Shown one piece after another: positions 1 through 12,322 of a DNA stretch of 64,000 bases. The number at the start of each line of letters is the position of its first letter. The first letter of the stretch is position 1. Under the pieces are notes generated by a model. It had not been told where the DNA came from. It did not search any database and saw only the letters and a program-made list of their open reading frames with translations. The stretch comes from Endomychus coccineus (taxonomy: Eukaryota; Arthropoda; Insecta; Coleoptera; Endomychidae). The position numbers and the translations under genes are program-made. Where the stretch lies: NCBI GenBank assembly GCA_958510875.1, contig OY294067.1, positions 193,633,322 through 193,697,321 on the forward strand, written 5' to 3'.

Positions 1-160
1 CTCGTCATTCTGCTCGTTCGGGCCCTGATTATACTTCACTGTAGCTACCCTAGGGGCAAGGTGGCGTGTGGTGAGAATCTTAGCAGAAATCCTCGGAGAG
101 GAGTAAACCTCATCAAAAATATGGCGCCCGAGAAATATAAGTTTATTTAGTACTTTAGAA
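1..160 (+). mobile_element. Ty3/gypsy 5' leader fragment
   Basis: Positions 30-150 match the untranslated leader of the gypsy elements at 49085-49250 (+) and 61130-61285 (-): the shared block GTAGCTACCCTAGGG is followed by similar text ending in a 'GCGCCCGAG...GAAGTTTA'-like stretch. No gag follows; LINE sequence begins at about 160. It is a truncated scrap of the same gypsy family found in the kinase intron, probably cut by the LINE or by a deletion. Its upstream part lies outside the window. Confidence 0.6.
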
Positions 161-2605
161 GACTCGCACAGGTGGTGGCACTGCATAAACACTAACGACT
201 CCGTTTTTATCCAAGCAAAAATTGAGCATATATCTGTAGACTGTCCTGGAAACGAGCATACTTGCCTTTACATTGAAATGCAAGATTTTTCCTTGTTTTT
301 GATCTGTCTTTACAGGCCACCTACTCTGACGAGTTCTCTACAAAATGATGTAACGCTATTTAACTTAATCAAAGACTTCTCATCAAGTATAAAAATGTTA
401 TAATTAGTGGCGATTTTAATCTTCCTGAGCTTTTATGGCCCAATCTGTCTCTTCCAAATAATCACAATTCTCATTATGCATTTTGCCCACGATTTATGTG
501 ATACTGAACTTACATCAACTAAAAAACCGTTTTTGAGGCTGTTGACAAAAATAGCAGTTTTCAGATATAGATGTAATTCTAAAAAGCCTTGGATATAACT
601 CATGATCTCCTAAATAAATCAAATTTAAAAAGATTGGCGAAGATATACACGTACTAGATCCGAAGTAAATTACTTGCGCCATAGGAATTTTTCTAATTTC
701 ATAATTGAACAGATTCGACGAGCCAAGTCTTCCTATGAAAATAAAAGTATTATTTCCTCCAATAAAAATGAACTGTACAAGTATGTAAGACAACACACTA
801 GCTCCACTGTGCGTGTACCAAACGTTAAAAATCAAAATGGGGGAATCTGCGGCAACGATCGAGAAACATCTGAAACATTCGCGAATTTTTTCGCTTCAAC
901 CTGTACGCGTGGAGCTCAAGGCCACTTACCCACTTTAAGCTTGGCTAGAAAAAACTTTTCATTAAAAACTGCCACTTTTTCTGAAGAACAAGTACTTAAG
1001 GAAAAATCAACAGCCTTAAGACAAGCACCGCCAGTTCCGCTAACGGCTTTTCTGCAACGTTATTAAAAACTGCACTTACAATTAGCAAACCACTTGCTCT
1101 GATTATGGAAACGTCATGCAAAACAGCCATGCTACCTACGGATTGAATCTCTGCAGTCGTTGTTGCTGTACACAAAAAGGGGATACATTACTAGCTGAAA
1201 AATATCGTCCAATAAGCCTCACTCCCATCGAAGTTGAAATAATGGAACGTATCATAATTGACACCATGTTAGCGTTTGCGTTTGAGCACAATATTATTCT
1301 GAAAAACCAGCACGGGTTCCTACCTGGAAGGTCTATATCTACAAACCTACTTTTATGTGTGAATGATTGGTCACTGGCTACAGATAATAACATTCCAATA
1401 GACGTTATCTATCTGTATTTCAGTAAAGCCCCCAATTGCGTCTCCTAGCTAAATTGGTACACTATGGTTTCGGGGGTGAGTTATTTGGGTCGATATCAGC
1501 TTTCCTTTCTGGTCGTAAATTCAGAGTAAAAATTGGTTCAAGTTTTTCACAATATGTAGATGTAGTTATCACCGTACTTCTGGGGCCTGTGATTGGCCCA
1601 TTATTATTCTTAATTTATACTTCCGATGTTCCAGGACTAGTTTTTTCTACATGTTCGCAATATGCAGACGATATCAAGTTGTATACGAACCTTCTTTTAC
1701 ACCACCATTCGCTTCAATGTGATTTGGACGTCATTTCGAATGGTGTCATTTATGGTTGATACCATTAAATACTTCACATTGGAAAGAAAAATCCACGTAT
1801 TACCTACCATCTTAAGGGTTTGCAGTTCAGCACGGTTACTTCACAGAAAAACTTCACCATTACTGATAACCTCACATGGTCGCGCCACATTGAAGAAATG
1901 TGCAAGAGGGCGAATACTTTTTGTTTAGCAGCTTTTTTCCAATCTGTCAGTGCAAATATCATGCTTTCTTTATAAAACCTATGTGAGACTTATAATTGAA
2001 TTTGGTTCCTCGGTGTGGTGTTCACTGCTTGCGCGGGATAGTAATTTAATCGAATCAGTGCAGAGAAAAGCTACGAGAATGCCGTTTGGGACTATTCGTC
2101 CGGATTACCAGCAACGCTTGGGATTGCTTAAAATTCCTGAAGCAGAAGATAGGCGACGAGGTGATCTAATCACAACGTATAAAATCCTTCAAAATACATT
2201 TACTGTTAATCTCGGTGATATATTTAACAATAATGCGGACCTGCGTTCACGTGGTGACTTTCAAATTAAGGCATGAAAATTATAAAACATCCTGTAGGCA
2301 ACATTTTATTTGGAAAGAGTATTTGTATGGAATGTGTTAAACTCTGACACCTTCCGTAAACTCATTTAAAAATCAAATTGATTATCTGATATTCAGCAGT
2401 TGATGTAGTCCAATGTAGGTCTTATCATAAATTCATTTTTCTATTTGCTATTGTATTTTGAAATATTGATATTATTTAGAATTTATCTCAAATTGGTCTT
2501 ATTTACCTTCTACAAATGTTATTATGTATAATTGAGTCACATAGGATTTTATCCTCGACTCTTATCCTAATGAATAATAATAATAATAATAATAATAATG
2601 TAGAT
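160..2605 (+). pseudogene. Degenerate LINE (non-LTR retrotransposon)
   Basis: Broken coding pieces run in LINE order on the + strand. An endonuclease stretch at about 240-430 ends in the GDFNLPE motif. A reverse transcriptase spans about 1190-1760, with EKYRPISLTP, QHGFLPGRS and the catalytic YADD box near 1660-1675. A C-terminal region follows at 1950-2276 (YVRLIIEFGSSVW, QRKATR). The pieces are in different frames with stops between them, so nothing is functional. After the coding part come about 300 bp of AT-rich 3' UTR and a (TAA)n tail at 2572-2600, as in LINE families that end in short tandem repeats. The clade is unresolved (CR1/jockey/I-like). The element meets the next one abruptly at about 2600. 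Confidence 0.85.
2572..2600 (+). repeat. (TAA)n microsatellite tail of LINE
   Basis: About nine consecutive TAA/AAT units lie directly after the LINE 3' UTR. It is best read as the tail of that retrotransposon and not as an independent microsatellite. Confidence 0.8.
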
Positions 2606-2959
2606 ATTTTGATAATAAATTAATTCAGGCTGAACAAAAACAAGCAAAAAAAATTGAATGAAAAAAAAACTTGAAATATCAACTTTTTTAAATAGAAAAC
2701 CTCTATTTTTACAATTTTAAAATATTCAGCATTAAAAATAGTGTTGTGATTTGACAATTATTATTGATCATAAACGCACAAAGATTTTTAAATTTGTTTA
2801 TTAACTGATAAACGTGTTAAAAATGGTTTGTAAAGAAAGTAACACTGAAATTATTAAAAACTGAACACTAAAATTTAATGAACACACTAATTTTTTAACC
2901 CAAAAACAAATCAGTTTCTTCTTAATAAATGTTCCAAAATATGTCCTTGTTCAATACAA

Positions 2960-3720
2960 TTGCTTTAATATTATTTCCCCCGACGTTCAATAACATGGCT
3001 GGTGTTAAGATTTGACATACATCCCTGATACTATAAATTATGTCTTCCCTTGCCGGGGGTTTTGTGCCATATACTCTATGTTTTATATAACCCCATAGAA
3101 CAAAATCTAACGGGGTAAGATCACAAGACTTTGGCGGCCCTGCAACAAAATCTCCGCGGCTAATCCATCTTTGAGAATAGTGCTGATCTAAATAATCTCT
3201 TGCTTAACGAAAAAAATCACATTTTGACGTTCGTTAGTGTTTACTTTTGCCAATAATAGTGGCAACTTTGATGTGGACCTATGATTCGGTCATTGAGTAT
3301 CGCGCATCACACATTAACAAACCAATGGTTCTGGTGTTGAACTTCACGAACCCAATGAGGGTTCTCAGTTGCATAGAATGAATATTATGTCTATTGACAA
3401 CACAATTGCTTCTAAATGTAGCCTCATCTGAATACATTATGAATTTTAAAAAGTTTCAGTTCTTTCAATTTTACCACGAAACCGTTGCGTGAAAATCTTC
3501 ATCGTTCCTGATGTAACTAAATGTGGTATAAATGGTATTCAAACTTCCGCGTTGTTCGGTTTGCCGTTGACGTTTGACAAAGTGAAGTTAATGTACGGCT
3601 ACTAACTTGGGTATCCTCCTGAACTTCTAACAGTATTTCGAGTTCTTTGTAATCATTTGTAGCTATTTTATTGACAACTTCACCTTTTTGACCTACCACA
3701 CTGCCAGTTGAAAGAAAACG
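2960..3720 (-). pseudogene. Decayed mariner-like DDE transposase
   Basis: Reading the minus strand, a helix-turn-helix-like stretch lies at 3699-3517 (EVQEDTQVSSRTL, ending YHLYHI). An RNase-H-fold segment with MYSDEATF (first catalytic Asp, about 3440) and NRHNIHS follows, then a C-terminal part with SCDLTPLDFVLWGYIKHRVY at about 3150-3060. This motif order is typical of the insect transposases whose N-terminus is annotated DUF4817 (family recognised from memory). Frames change between segments and stops interrupt, so it is a pseudogene. It lies inside the inverted repeats of the host element. Confidence 0.75.
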
Positions 3721-4002
3721 TTACATTAGATATTGAAAACTCCTAGGACTGGCTATTCGCCGCTCTGAATATTTCGTCGTATTTAGGTAATTTTTATCTG
3801 CGTCACCAAAAACAAAAATCATATCGATTAATTCATTTTCGAATGAGTCATTTTAAGTAAAACTGGAGAAAAATTTAACAATAACAACGCTTAAGTTCAA
3901 AACGGATCTAATTTAATCCAGTCATTTGTTTTGCGAGGCCAACTAATAACAAAACTTAAAAGCCTCATAAGCATTTTTACAATAGAAAAATATTAAATTG
4001 CT

Positions 4003-4130
4003 AATACTTCGGAAGTTGGATGATGATTGAAAATGCCACAGTGTGGTGAAACAATTTGTCAGCATTTTTAAATTAAATGTTAAAAGTTTTGTGTAAAATT
4101 TGAGTTTTATTCTCCAACTTCCGAAGTATT
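4003..4130. repeat. 18-bp perfect inverted repeat
   Basis: AATACTTCGGAAGTTGGA at 4003-4020 is exactly reverse-complemented at 4113-4130, 92 bp apart. A partial third copy, AATACTTC, lies near 4177. It sits inside the mariner-like element, so it may be a small MITE or a structured non-coding part. Confidence 0.7.
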
Positions 4131-4519
4131 ATGAATTTACACTACGTAAACGCCGACACCATAGATATAAATTGCTAATACTTCAAAAACTACTAACTTT
4201 AGGAATAAACAACCTTACAGGAAGTTACCCTTATTTTTAATCCTAAATATTTCAAATTTATAAAAATAGGGGACTTCTATTTAAAAAAGTTGAATTCCAC
4301 GTTTTTTTAACTTAATTTTTTTTGATCAGCATTTATTATCAAAATACTAACATACCTTCTAAAGTAGGTCCCATTTTACAAGGAAACCAACCCAAATTAA
4401 ATTAGACATGAAATATATCTACAATTTTCCGTAGAATCCAAAAATGCAATAATATACAGGATATACCGTTTAAAATAATAAAGTTGATATTGACCACGAC
4501 TACATGACACCCTGTATAA

Positions 4520-5044
4520 TTAAAAATATGCACCACTACATATCTTATAACTTATCTATTCAACTGTTTTTGTACCTCCGTAAATAAGACTGATATGTTA
4601 CTCCGCGCAATCGTACATATGTATGCTTTTCACATTTTTTCACGATTTGTCTCTCTTTAATGAAATAGTTTAATGATTATTGATTTTAATCAGGTTTTGA
4701 AAAATCAAAATGGTCAAGTAATTTTCTTAATTCAATCTTATCGATTTGAGTAGGTATTATTTGGGGTAGGTACATTATAATGAAAACAAGTCAGGAAACT
4801 AAATTGCAAATAACTATAAACACTTTCTTGGATCAATCTGTGTCTGAACTGGACTCGACATTCAGAATCTTTGTTGGGATAGCTAGAATTGGTGTTTTTG
4901 CAAGTGACAGATTCAAAGTACTTTATGAAAATCTGGAGTGCCTACCAGCTTTATAAATTTTCTCAATGCCTCTTCACCAATCTTCCCTTCCCCAGAAAGT
5001 AAATGGACTCAAATGCAACGAAGATGTGACCAGCATTCACTAAT
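4520..5044. other. Unassigned AT-rich stretch
   Basis: No convincing gene or repeat structure was seen. Short minus-strand open segments between 4840 and 5040 may belong with the unrecognised reading frame at 5045-5416, but they are interrupted by stops. Confidence 0.4.
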
Positions 5045-5416
5045 TTAGTAGGCTATGGCAGTAATTGGGCATTTTTCTATTGTCTTGGCAAAAAAAAGAT
5101 ATTTAATATTGTATCTTGAGTTATTAAGCGGAAAGATAAAAATCGGAAATGTCTGGACCGAGTGTATGGACACAAACAACCCATCGCTTTTCAATACATC
5201 AATAACTTCGAGGATATTTTTTAAATAACCACTTTCTTCTCTCTTGAATAAACTTTCAAAAAATAATTGAATCATCATAAATTTTAAATGTTGTATGTAT
5301 GGATGATGGACCCTTTCTGCATCAAACGATGTGATAACAGGATATACAGAATAAAAAAACCGGCAAAAATCAAAATAGTCAAAAATATTAGTTAACTTTT
5401 CAGATAAACCATTCAA
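5045..5416 (-). CDS. Unrecognised 123-residue open frame
   Basis: An uninterrupted minus-strand frame of 123 codons, long for sequence this AT-rich. The product is rich in Phe, Ile and Leu (for example IFDYFDFCRFFYSVY) and has a central KFMMIQLFFESLF segment. I recognise no domain. The neighbourhood is transposon debris, so a remnant of an element-encoded protein is more likely than a host exon. No splice sites or start context argue strongly for a gene. Confidence 0.2.
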   Translation of the reverse strand: MNGLSEKLTNIFDYFDFCRFFYSVYPVITSFDAERVHHPYIQHLKFMMIQLFFESLFKREESGYLKNILEVIDVLKSDGLFVSIHSVQTFPIFIFPLNNSRYNIKYLFFAKTIEKCPITAIAY

Positions 5417-8400
5417 TTAATTTGCAATATAATTTAACCTTTTTCTGAGCAGTTTTTTTCATGCATTAAAGTAGGTACAATATTATAAAAAGATATCTGA
5501 AAGATTTTGGCATACCTTTGCTACTCGCCGATATAACACCTGTGTCGGTTCTTTATTGCTAAAAATAAGGTCAAACCAAAGTTAACAGAATTAAAATGCG
5601 ATTTTCTAAAATTGTTTATCTTCATCCCTATAGAGAGTTTTCAGTGAAGTATTTTTTAAGTTTGTATACACGGTCCGTCCGTATTTAGTATACATTGAAA
5701 TTTATACACTGCGATATTAAAACTATAAAACTGAACGAAGATAATATCTAAATAAGTATATTAAAAAAATTGAAACACATTGACACACAAATTAGTTTAT
5801 AGATAATAAATAGTAGATACCTATATATATTTATTTTTAACTAGCTTGCCTAGACATCTCCACTACCATTGATAGTTTTCAATTAACTATACTACCGATA
5901 TGACAATTTTGTAACGCCCCGCGTATAAAAATATTCGAACAGCGAATCTCTCCGAGGAATTACGAGGATTTCCGAGGAATTACTAGGATTTATTTCTAGC
6001 AAAGGGAATTAGGTGTACAAAATTTGGGTCAGTGGTTTACCCCTGGACAAACTACAATGAATTGGTCAAAATTTGCCTTAGTGGAAACCAATTATAGGGA
6101 AACTGCTGTCATGGTAACCATAACCATGGTAATCACTCGGCAAATATCCAAGTCACATAAGGACATTACATTTTTTGTATTATCTAGACAACCAATAATT
6201 AAGTATTGCATTTTCAATAACGAGTTATTTCCAGTACACAATGTCCATCGAAAACCATATTTACCTGAAAATCTATCACAAATGGCTGCCCCACAACTTC
6301 CATTTTCTAGTGAACTCTTAACCATTTTCTTGAAATGATCTCCATGACTTTTTGCATTCTCAGTGATATGATGAAGTTTTCGGGCTTTAAGGGACAGATC
6401 ATACCATGTGATACCAACTTCTGTCAATAATGAACATATGGTGGTTATTATTAGAATTTATAAATCTATGAACAATAAAAATAATTCTATTCTATAATAA
6501 TAAATGCTTTTTTTTTTTCAAATATGGTTATATATTACTATACATACAAATAATTCTCAAAAGTATATAAAATATAACTTCAGTACAAACATAAATGATT
6601 CAAAGTAATTAGATTTACTTTCATGCTATAAGTTAATATTAATTTATAATCAATGTAGGTATACTCAATCAATATCTATATTTATTATGTTAAATTAATT
6701 AAATTAAAATTTTTATTATTATTGTATATTGTGGGAGACCTGTGTTATTTGGCATTTGATACTTCCAAGTAGATGGAACTGGTTTAAGTTGTATGAATGT
6801 ATCGTAAGTTTGGCTAGCAGAAATAGCTGGTTGGTCGCGTTTGTTAATGTGGTTAACGTCAATTTTCCATTTATTACCGCCGTGTTCCATAACATTATTT
6901 TCTTCTTTCTTGTTTCTCGAAAACGGCTTGAAGTGGAAATTTGCGATTTGGCACGTTTTAGGCAACACTTGGGGCGCAGTCGATGATCATTCGTTTTTGG
7001 CGATCCGATTTTCCGTTTCCTAGTTATTACGTCATTGCGATTTTTCAGAATTTTGCTTGGATTCGTTCCTTTTGAGTCTTCCGTATTCCCTGTTATATCG
7101 TTCTAGTGCCTAAAAAGTCGCGAGTATTGAAAAAACCGAGACGAGGACAATTCGATAGAGAATTTAGAGAAGAAAACTCTCTAGATGCTTTTCTGTTTCG
7201 AACATGTCGGGAAAATATAAAAACATCAATTTCTAGGTCATGAATATAAAGGTTTTTATTTATTTTCTCGAAAAATATTAATTTTATAGAAATCTTTATT
7301 GCTTGATGAGAATCAACGCTCAAAACCGTATAAGAGAAGTGCATATCTTTAAAACCCAGACGGTGGACAGACCACTTAACCAGACACAACCCTTGTTCGT
7401 CCCTTCTTCAACAATAATATTAACCATCTCTTCTGTGTTCATAGAATCAACTTTGTGGCTCTATCTTCATCAGTAAAATGAACATGGCGAACTCGTTTTA
7501 TCTCATAAATTCGATCATCTCTTAAAGATTCAAGTTCCTTATTATCACGGTCTTTAATCTACAATGTGAAATTTAAATCCATTTTAGGATTAGGCAATAA
7601 ATGTCTGGACGAATCTGTATCTTCACATCATCGAACAGAACAGGTTCTATATTTCCCCATGATGACTGAAACATAGGGGTGTAACAGGATCATGGTGCAG
7701 GGGCTGCATCCCAAATTTCAAAATATCTTCAAAATTAAAGAAGAAAAGATATTTCTGAAACACCCGGCACTAATTAACAAGAAAACAACAGCTATTTGAA
7801 TAATGCTGATAATAAATGAAATAATTTTCGTTAATAACAATCAAAACCTAAAAATATATGAAAGTGCAGCAAATAAATTTCAGTCAAATTAAACTGTGTA
7901 ATGTGATCCTTAGCATCTCATTATTGGATTGATGGCTTGTCTTTCTCAAATTTATAGATAATTCAATTACACATTTACCTGGACAGTTGTTTCATCCAAA
8001 TGGAGGTTTAATTAAATTATGAAAAATTTCATCATACCTAGCACTAAACTATTGCCAACTCTAATGATATATTAAGAATTAAACTGAACTATACTTATAC
8101 TAACGTTAACGCATAAAACGTAGATATCGCAAATAGAATGAATATGAATTATTGAAGCACAACTAAAATGGCGTTAGATGTTTACCTAAACGCTTAAGTA
8201 ATCCACTTCGAAATAACATCAACATAAACATCGTAAATAAATATAGCAGTGTTGCCGTTTCATTTATAATGACGCTTTGCTAACGTTGAATTCTACTGTT
8301 TTAATAACCCTGGCGTATTCCAAATTAGTAAGCATGGATCATTCCGCATGAAGCGACATCTGATGATATTGTCTTTCTGATTTTCATCCCCTTCTACGAT

Positions 8401-8449
8401 TATGAAAACAGTCATGCCTATTTAACTTTCTCATCTAAATATCATTTAT
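5417..8449. other. Unassigned, mostly AT-rich region
   Basis: No recognisable gene. A short direct duplication at about 5951-5992 repeats TCCGAGGAATTACNAGGATT twice. Open frames of roughly 90-110 codons occur on both strands at 6024-6427, 6699-6986 and 7093-7389, but none shows a domain I know. Their higher GC and the minus-strand frame at 7093-7389 hint at old transposon coding sequence. Confidence 0.4.
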
Positions 8450-8775
8450 CTAGGCCACTAGACCTGAGCCTACCAACAAGGTCAGTCGTCGGTCCTTTTC
8501 GCGATGAGTTGTAATTCTGCAATTGTTCATTTCATTGACCATTCGTTGACGGCAACTTTGACAAATAAAGACCAAAAGATTTTGGGTACACCCATTGCTA
8601 AGATCTGCTGTGCTCCATTCCCCAAACTCTGTGCAAAATTTCAATATTATCCACTCCCAGCTTTTTTTTTAGTACTTCATAACTGTAGTTATTGAATGAC
8701 GCGTACCAAATAGCCGGCAGAGATCAATTTCGGCAATGAAATCTTCAGTATTGACGTTCTCATCCATTTCTGTGG
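8450..8775 (-). pseudogene. MADF-domain protein relic (possibly PIF/Harbinger-associated)
   Basis: On the minus strand an ATG near 8770 opens MDENVNTEDFIAEI. After a frame change come PAIWYASFNNYS and EVLKKKLG, then in the first frame again ILKFCTEFGEWSTADLS. The spacing of I/L, PAIW and a downstream Trp resembles the MADF (Myb/SANT-like) DNA-binding domain, known from Adf-1 relatives and from the second gene of PIF/Harbinger transposons. At least two frame changes and a stop make it non-functional. No Harbinger transposase was found nearby, so the transposon link is inference. Confidence 0.45.
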
Positions 8776-9436
8776 ACTGCTACGGCGAGACTATGTTAAA
8801 ACGGAAAACGACATTTTACAGTGATTGGTCGTTTGGAATTGTGGGCGTAGACGTGTACATCATTCAAAATTTTAGCGCGCTTTGTATTAATTTAAATATT
8901 AAATTGCAGAATTAATATTAGGAACTGGACGTGAATGAAATTTGCTTACTTAATGGAGTCTATTTACTTGATGATAATTCATAATAACATATTCAACAAG
9001 GTTAATAATTAATATATTGAACAAAATTAAACGAAATGGTAATTTTCAGAAAAATAATTATATTGATTACTACAATACATCGAATTATCGTTAATTGTTT
9101 CGACACAATGTGTCTTTTTCAAGTGAGTTTTATCGATATGTTTTTGTGGAAATTTCCATTTAGCTTAATTGCATTCAATATTCATATATAAAATTATATT
9201 TGGTCATCAGTCGAGGTAAGGGTGGAATTGAGGTAAGGGTGACGACATACTCTAATATTTTATATACTTTATTTTTCAGAATTTCAATATTACTCTTCTG
9301 TTTAGATGAGAATATTTACAATTTACAAAAACAATTGATTATTTATTTGATATCAAAAACAGAGATGTGCTTAAATCATTATCAAGCATGTGTTAGGTAA
9401 TCCTACAATAGAAAATAAAAAGTTTTCATTTTTACT
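8776..9436. other. No gene seen; short G-rich duplication
   Basis: AT-rich sequence without a recognisable gene. At about 9214-9243 the string GAGGTAAGGGTG occurs twice in tandem. Confidence 0.45.
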
Positions 9437-9639
9437 CACGATACACTCACAACGGTATGCCAGGTAGCTGGTTGAAAAGCGTCCCGTTCTGCGCATGACG
9501 TCACGCGCGAAGCAATTTCTAATTCTGAACATGGCTATCATAGGAACTTTCATGGAAAACGCTCAATAAAGGAAAATAAATCGATGATTTTCCATTTTTA
9601 CTGTGTTTATTCATTATTCAAACAATTGATTATTAATAA

Positions 9640-10402
9640 TTATTGCTTTTTATTAGTAAATTTAGACATTTTCCTGCTTAACTGCCTCTTACAAATCGTA
9701 AAACTTATTTTTCTATTAAGATCTCTCAATCTGATATATGTACGAGTCCTACTTAAGTATAAAACTACCCCAAATGGAATCGAAGAAGAACCGAACTGAG
9801 AAATAGTGTTTTCGACGAGGTTTTTAAAAATGCATTTATCGCCACAAAGACTGTTTCCATGCATTTTTTAAAATTCTAAGACAAGAGTCTGTTAATTCGA
9901 ACAAATCCGATTTTGGTTCTAATAGTCCACCTCTCGATATAAAATTTAACCAATCAGGAATCGGCTCTGTTGCCGAATTAAAGGAGTTCGTGGGAGTCCC
10001 TAGATTATATTTGTCCCTAAATCTGTAAGCAACATATCCGGCTATGTATCGAAGTATTTCAATCGTAATAGAATCGGTGAAATCTAAATTAGTCAATAAA
10101 TCAACATTTTCGTTATCAATATCGTCTAACTCGCAGACATTCATTAACTCGCAGACATTCATAACAGGGTAATCTGGTTCAATAAATGAATATATTATTT
10201 CACCTTCTTCGTCGTTATCTTTTTCATAGTAATATTCTTTAAATTTGTAAAAATCGTGTGTTATACAAATTGAATCATCATTATCACAGTTGATTTCAGA
10301 ATTTGGTGATAAGAGTGGTTTTATCAAACAAGATTCATCATTTTTTTCGGTATTTTGATTTTGTGTAAAAACTGCAGATGAATTTTTCCTAAAATGAACC
10401 AT
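9640..10402 (-). pseudogene. P-like transposase C-terminal region
   Basis: A 188-codon frame follows the A-run frame change. It is acidic in the middle (YYYEKDNDEEGEIIYSF) and then shows IEILRYIAGYVAYRFRDKY and WLNFISRGGLLEPKSDLFEL, typical of the C-terminal part of P/THAP9 transposases. Near 9865 the frame changes once more and a final stretch to 9640 reads RTYIRLRDLNRKIS, the family's usual end. A short in-frame duplication MNVCEL occurs twice at about 10125-10165. Confidence 0.8.
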
Positions 10403-11460
10403 CTCAAACGAAACTTGAACTCGAGGGGTGTGGGATGGTCGTTGGGTCCTCCCATTCCCCTTATGTATGTAAAAAAGTTTTCTAAAACGTCTTGATTAAT
10501 TCGAAAAGTTAGTAAATACTCGACATTATACTTATTTTGCAAATACAAATACATCTCATTCAAGGATTGATTACTTAGCAATATTCCTTTCTGAAATGGA
10601 ATTAAATTTTTATGTTTCCCAACAATTATGCTACCGATTGTTTCAGACACTTCGTCCAGTAATTCCTTTTGTTTATTGTAGTCTGTTCCAAATGCGTTTT
10701 TACCACTTGCCTTTCCAAATTTTGCTCTTGAGTTGAATAGATCAAACCAATCGTTCATAAGTTTCACAAAATCGCATACTTCATACCAAGAAGAGTTTTC
10801 AGGCATTTGTCCGCGTTGGCCACAGTAGAGGATTGCCTTTGAAGTCGTTTCAAAAAATAATTGAACTGCAGGTCGAACCTTCTGGCGTTGGTGACCCTTT
10901 AAATCTAAATGATACCGGGTAAATTTATAAGCAAGAGTGAGTTCGGAACTGGATATAGTGGGGAGTCGTTCGAAGCAAGATTTTCCAAGTAGGTTCCCTC
11001 TGAGATGAAATCCCTGGTCCAGAAAATGATTTCGTAATAGTTTCAGTAAGTGGGGCGCATCTGCGAATACGAAAAGTTTGCATGTGTCATCTTCTGGATG
11101 TTGAAATGAACAATTTTTGTTGTGGCCGACGCCCAAGCTTTTCCATAAACCTATATTCCCAGAACCCATGTCGCTTACAATAGCAACCACCATAAATCCA
11201 GCCTTGTGCAACTCGGACACTATTTTTAATAAAATTTCCTTTTTCATGGGTTGGTCAAATTCATAATACACTGGCTGCTTCCAGTTTCCAAGTAATCCAC
11301 GAACCATAACACAGTGACATGAGGTCCTACTTTTTGTTCTTCTTTCTTATCAATGTCAATTCTATTCGAAATGTAGACTTCATCGAAAGACAACACACAC
11401 AGTCTATTTATCTCAGATAATTCTGATGCTTTTTTCCCATCAGTGGTATCACACTATTTA
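10324..11460 (-). pseudogene. P-like transposase RNase H-like catalytic domain
   Basis: The segment at 11460-11310 reads LCVLSFDEVYI, holding the likely first catalytic Asp. After a frame change at about 11310, a 327-codon frame carries MVRGLLGNWKQPVYY, VSDMGSGN and FADAPHLLKLLRNH (second catalytic Asp region). It ends in QDVLENFFTYIRGMGG (likely catalytic Glu) and PLEFKFRLRWFILGK. At about 10388, in a run of A, the frame changes again. The long intact stretch suggests moderately recent decay. Confidence 0.85.
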
Positions 11461-11499
11461 GGATACCTTGGTCTAAATTGAAAGTAGAAGCCCACTTTC

Positions 11500-11823
11500 T
11501 CAATGTAGATAAGGCCGGTAATGGGAAGTCATGGTTTCGTAGGTATCGATATTTCTTTGGACTAACACTACGAAGAGGATCGCCGCCGCAATATCCTCAG
11601 GTGACCAATGAATGTTTTGACTGGAATTACTGAGTTTCTTTATCTGCCCTAGAGTGAAAATTTTTGATAGGAGAGCCTCCGGAGATGGTTTTTTTTCTAA
11701 CATCTGGATTTTTTTCAATAATTCGTCTTTTTCGGCTTGCAAGGCCAACAGCTGTTTCCTCATATTGGTACATACGTCGCAGTTCTTGTTATTAGAGCTG
11801 AAAGAATTTAATAATTCAGTCAA
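11500..11823 (-). pseudogene. P-like transposase coiled-coil and HTH region
   Basis: The frame holds a CDVC motif, a coiled coil (about residues 20-45, LLALQAEKDELLKKIQMLE) and the P-element-type segment SKIFTLGQIKKL...WSPEDIAAAI. At about 11575 the reading moves to another frame, which carries on with SVSPKKYRYLRNH and LPALSTLRKW as expected of the family. The coiled coil is the dimerisation region in this family. Confidence 0.75.
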
Positions 11824-12225
11824 AAAGTGGGATTTTGACTTGTTTCTGCAAAAACAAGTAGGTTAACAAAGAAGTAATTGGCATACCAGGTATCCAAATT
11901 TATTAGAGGTTGTAGTTGTGGACCACTAGATGCTGTAGGAGATAAGGATGCAAGATTTTCTCCAACCATTTCTACGCTCGGGTTTTCATTAGGCGTCTTT
12001 AGCAACAAATCGGTGACTTCTTTTCGACATCTCCGTTTCATCATTCTGTCCGATCTCTCAGAATCACATTTTCTCTTTTTTCTTATGGGGCTACCATGTC
12101 TCCTTTCGAATGGGCCTACATTTAATGTAGGAACTGCGTCTGGTTTCAAATGTCTTGAATTTTTGGGACTATAGTTCAAGAGCCTTTGTTTTAAGGGAAC
12201 TTCGAAATAACTTGCCTCAAAATGT
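11820..12225 (-). pseudogene. P-like transposase exon 2: THAP second half and basic linker
   Basis: After a probable acceptor near 12235, the minus strand reads CICSQHFEASYFEVP, supplying the final Cys and His of the C2CH THAP finger. It continues into NYSPKNSRHLKPDAVPTLNV and a basic stretch (SPIRKKRKCDSE, MMKRRCRKE) that could act as a nuclear localisation signal. Near 11885 a GTATGC could be a donor paired with an acceptor (TTTTTGCAG) at about 11847, but that junction would create a stop, so the splice model is uncertain. Confidence 0.7.
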
Positions 12226-12322
12226 TGCGAACAAATGCAGGCTTAAAAAGGAAAGGAAAACAAAAGAATTAATCACTAATAATAAACGAGTTTGAATACC
12301 GGGTAATCGTGAAGAGACATAC

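Larger units (their letters stand above)
2600..4519 (-). mobile_element. Mariner-like (IS630/Tc1 superfamily) element with long TIRs
   Basis: Imperfect inverted repeats of about 120 bp flank a dead minus-strand transposase. The left arm (2605-2735) and right arm (4220-4345, reverse complement) share TATTTTGATAATAAAT, AACTTTTTTAAATAGAA and ATTAAAAATA. Outside the right arm, an ACACCCTGTATA sequence at 4507-4519 looks like an outer terminus. The matching outer left end is missing, replaced at 2600 by the LINE tail. Between the arms also lies a separate 18-bp inverted repeat (4003-4020 / 4113-4130). Confidence 0.65.

Noticed and set aside
6024..6427. Overlapping open frames of 104 (+) and 111 (-) codons
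   Set aside because: Neither has a recognisable domain, splice context or codon bias; they shadow each other on opposite strands.
7093..7389. A 98-codon minus-strand frame near better-than-average GC
   Set aside because: Possibly old transposon coding sequence, but no family motif could be identified, so no gene is called.
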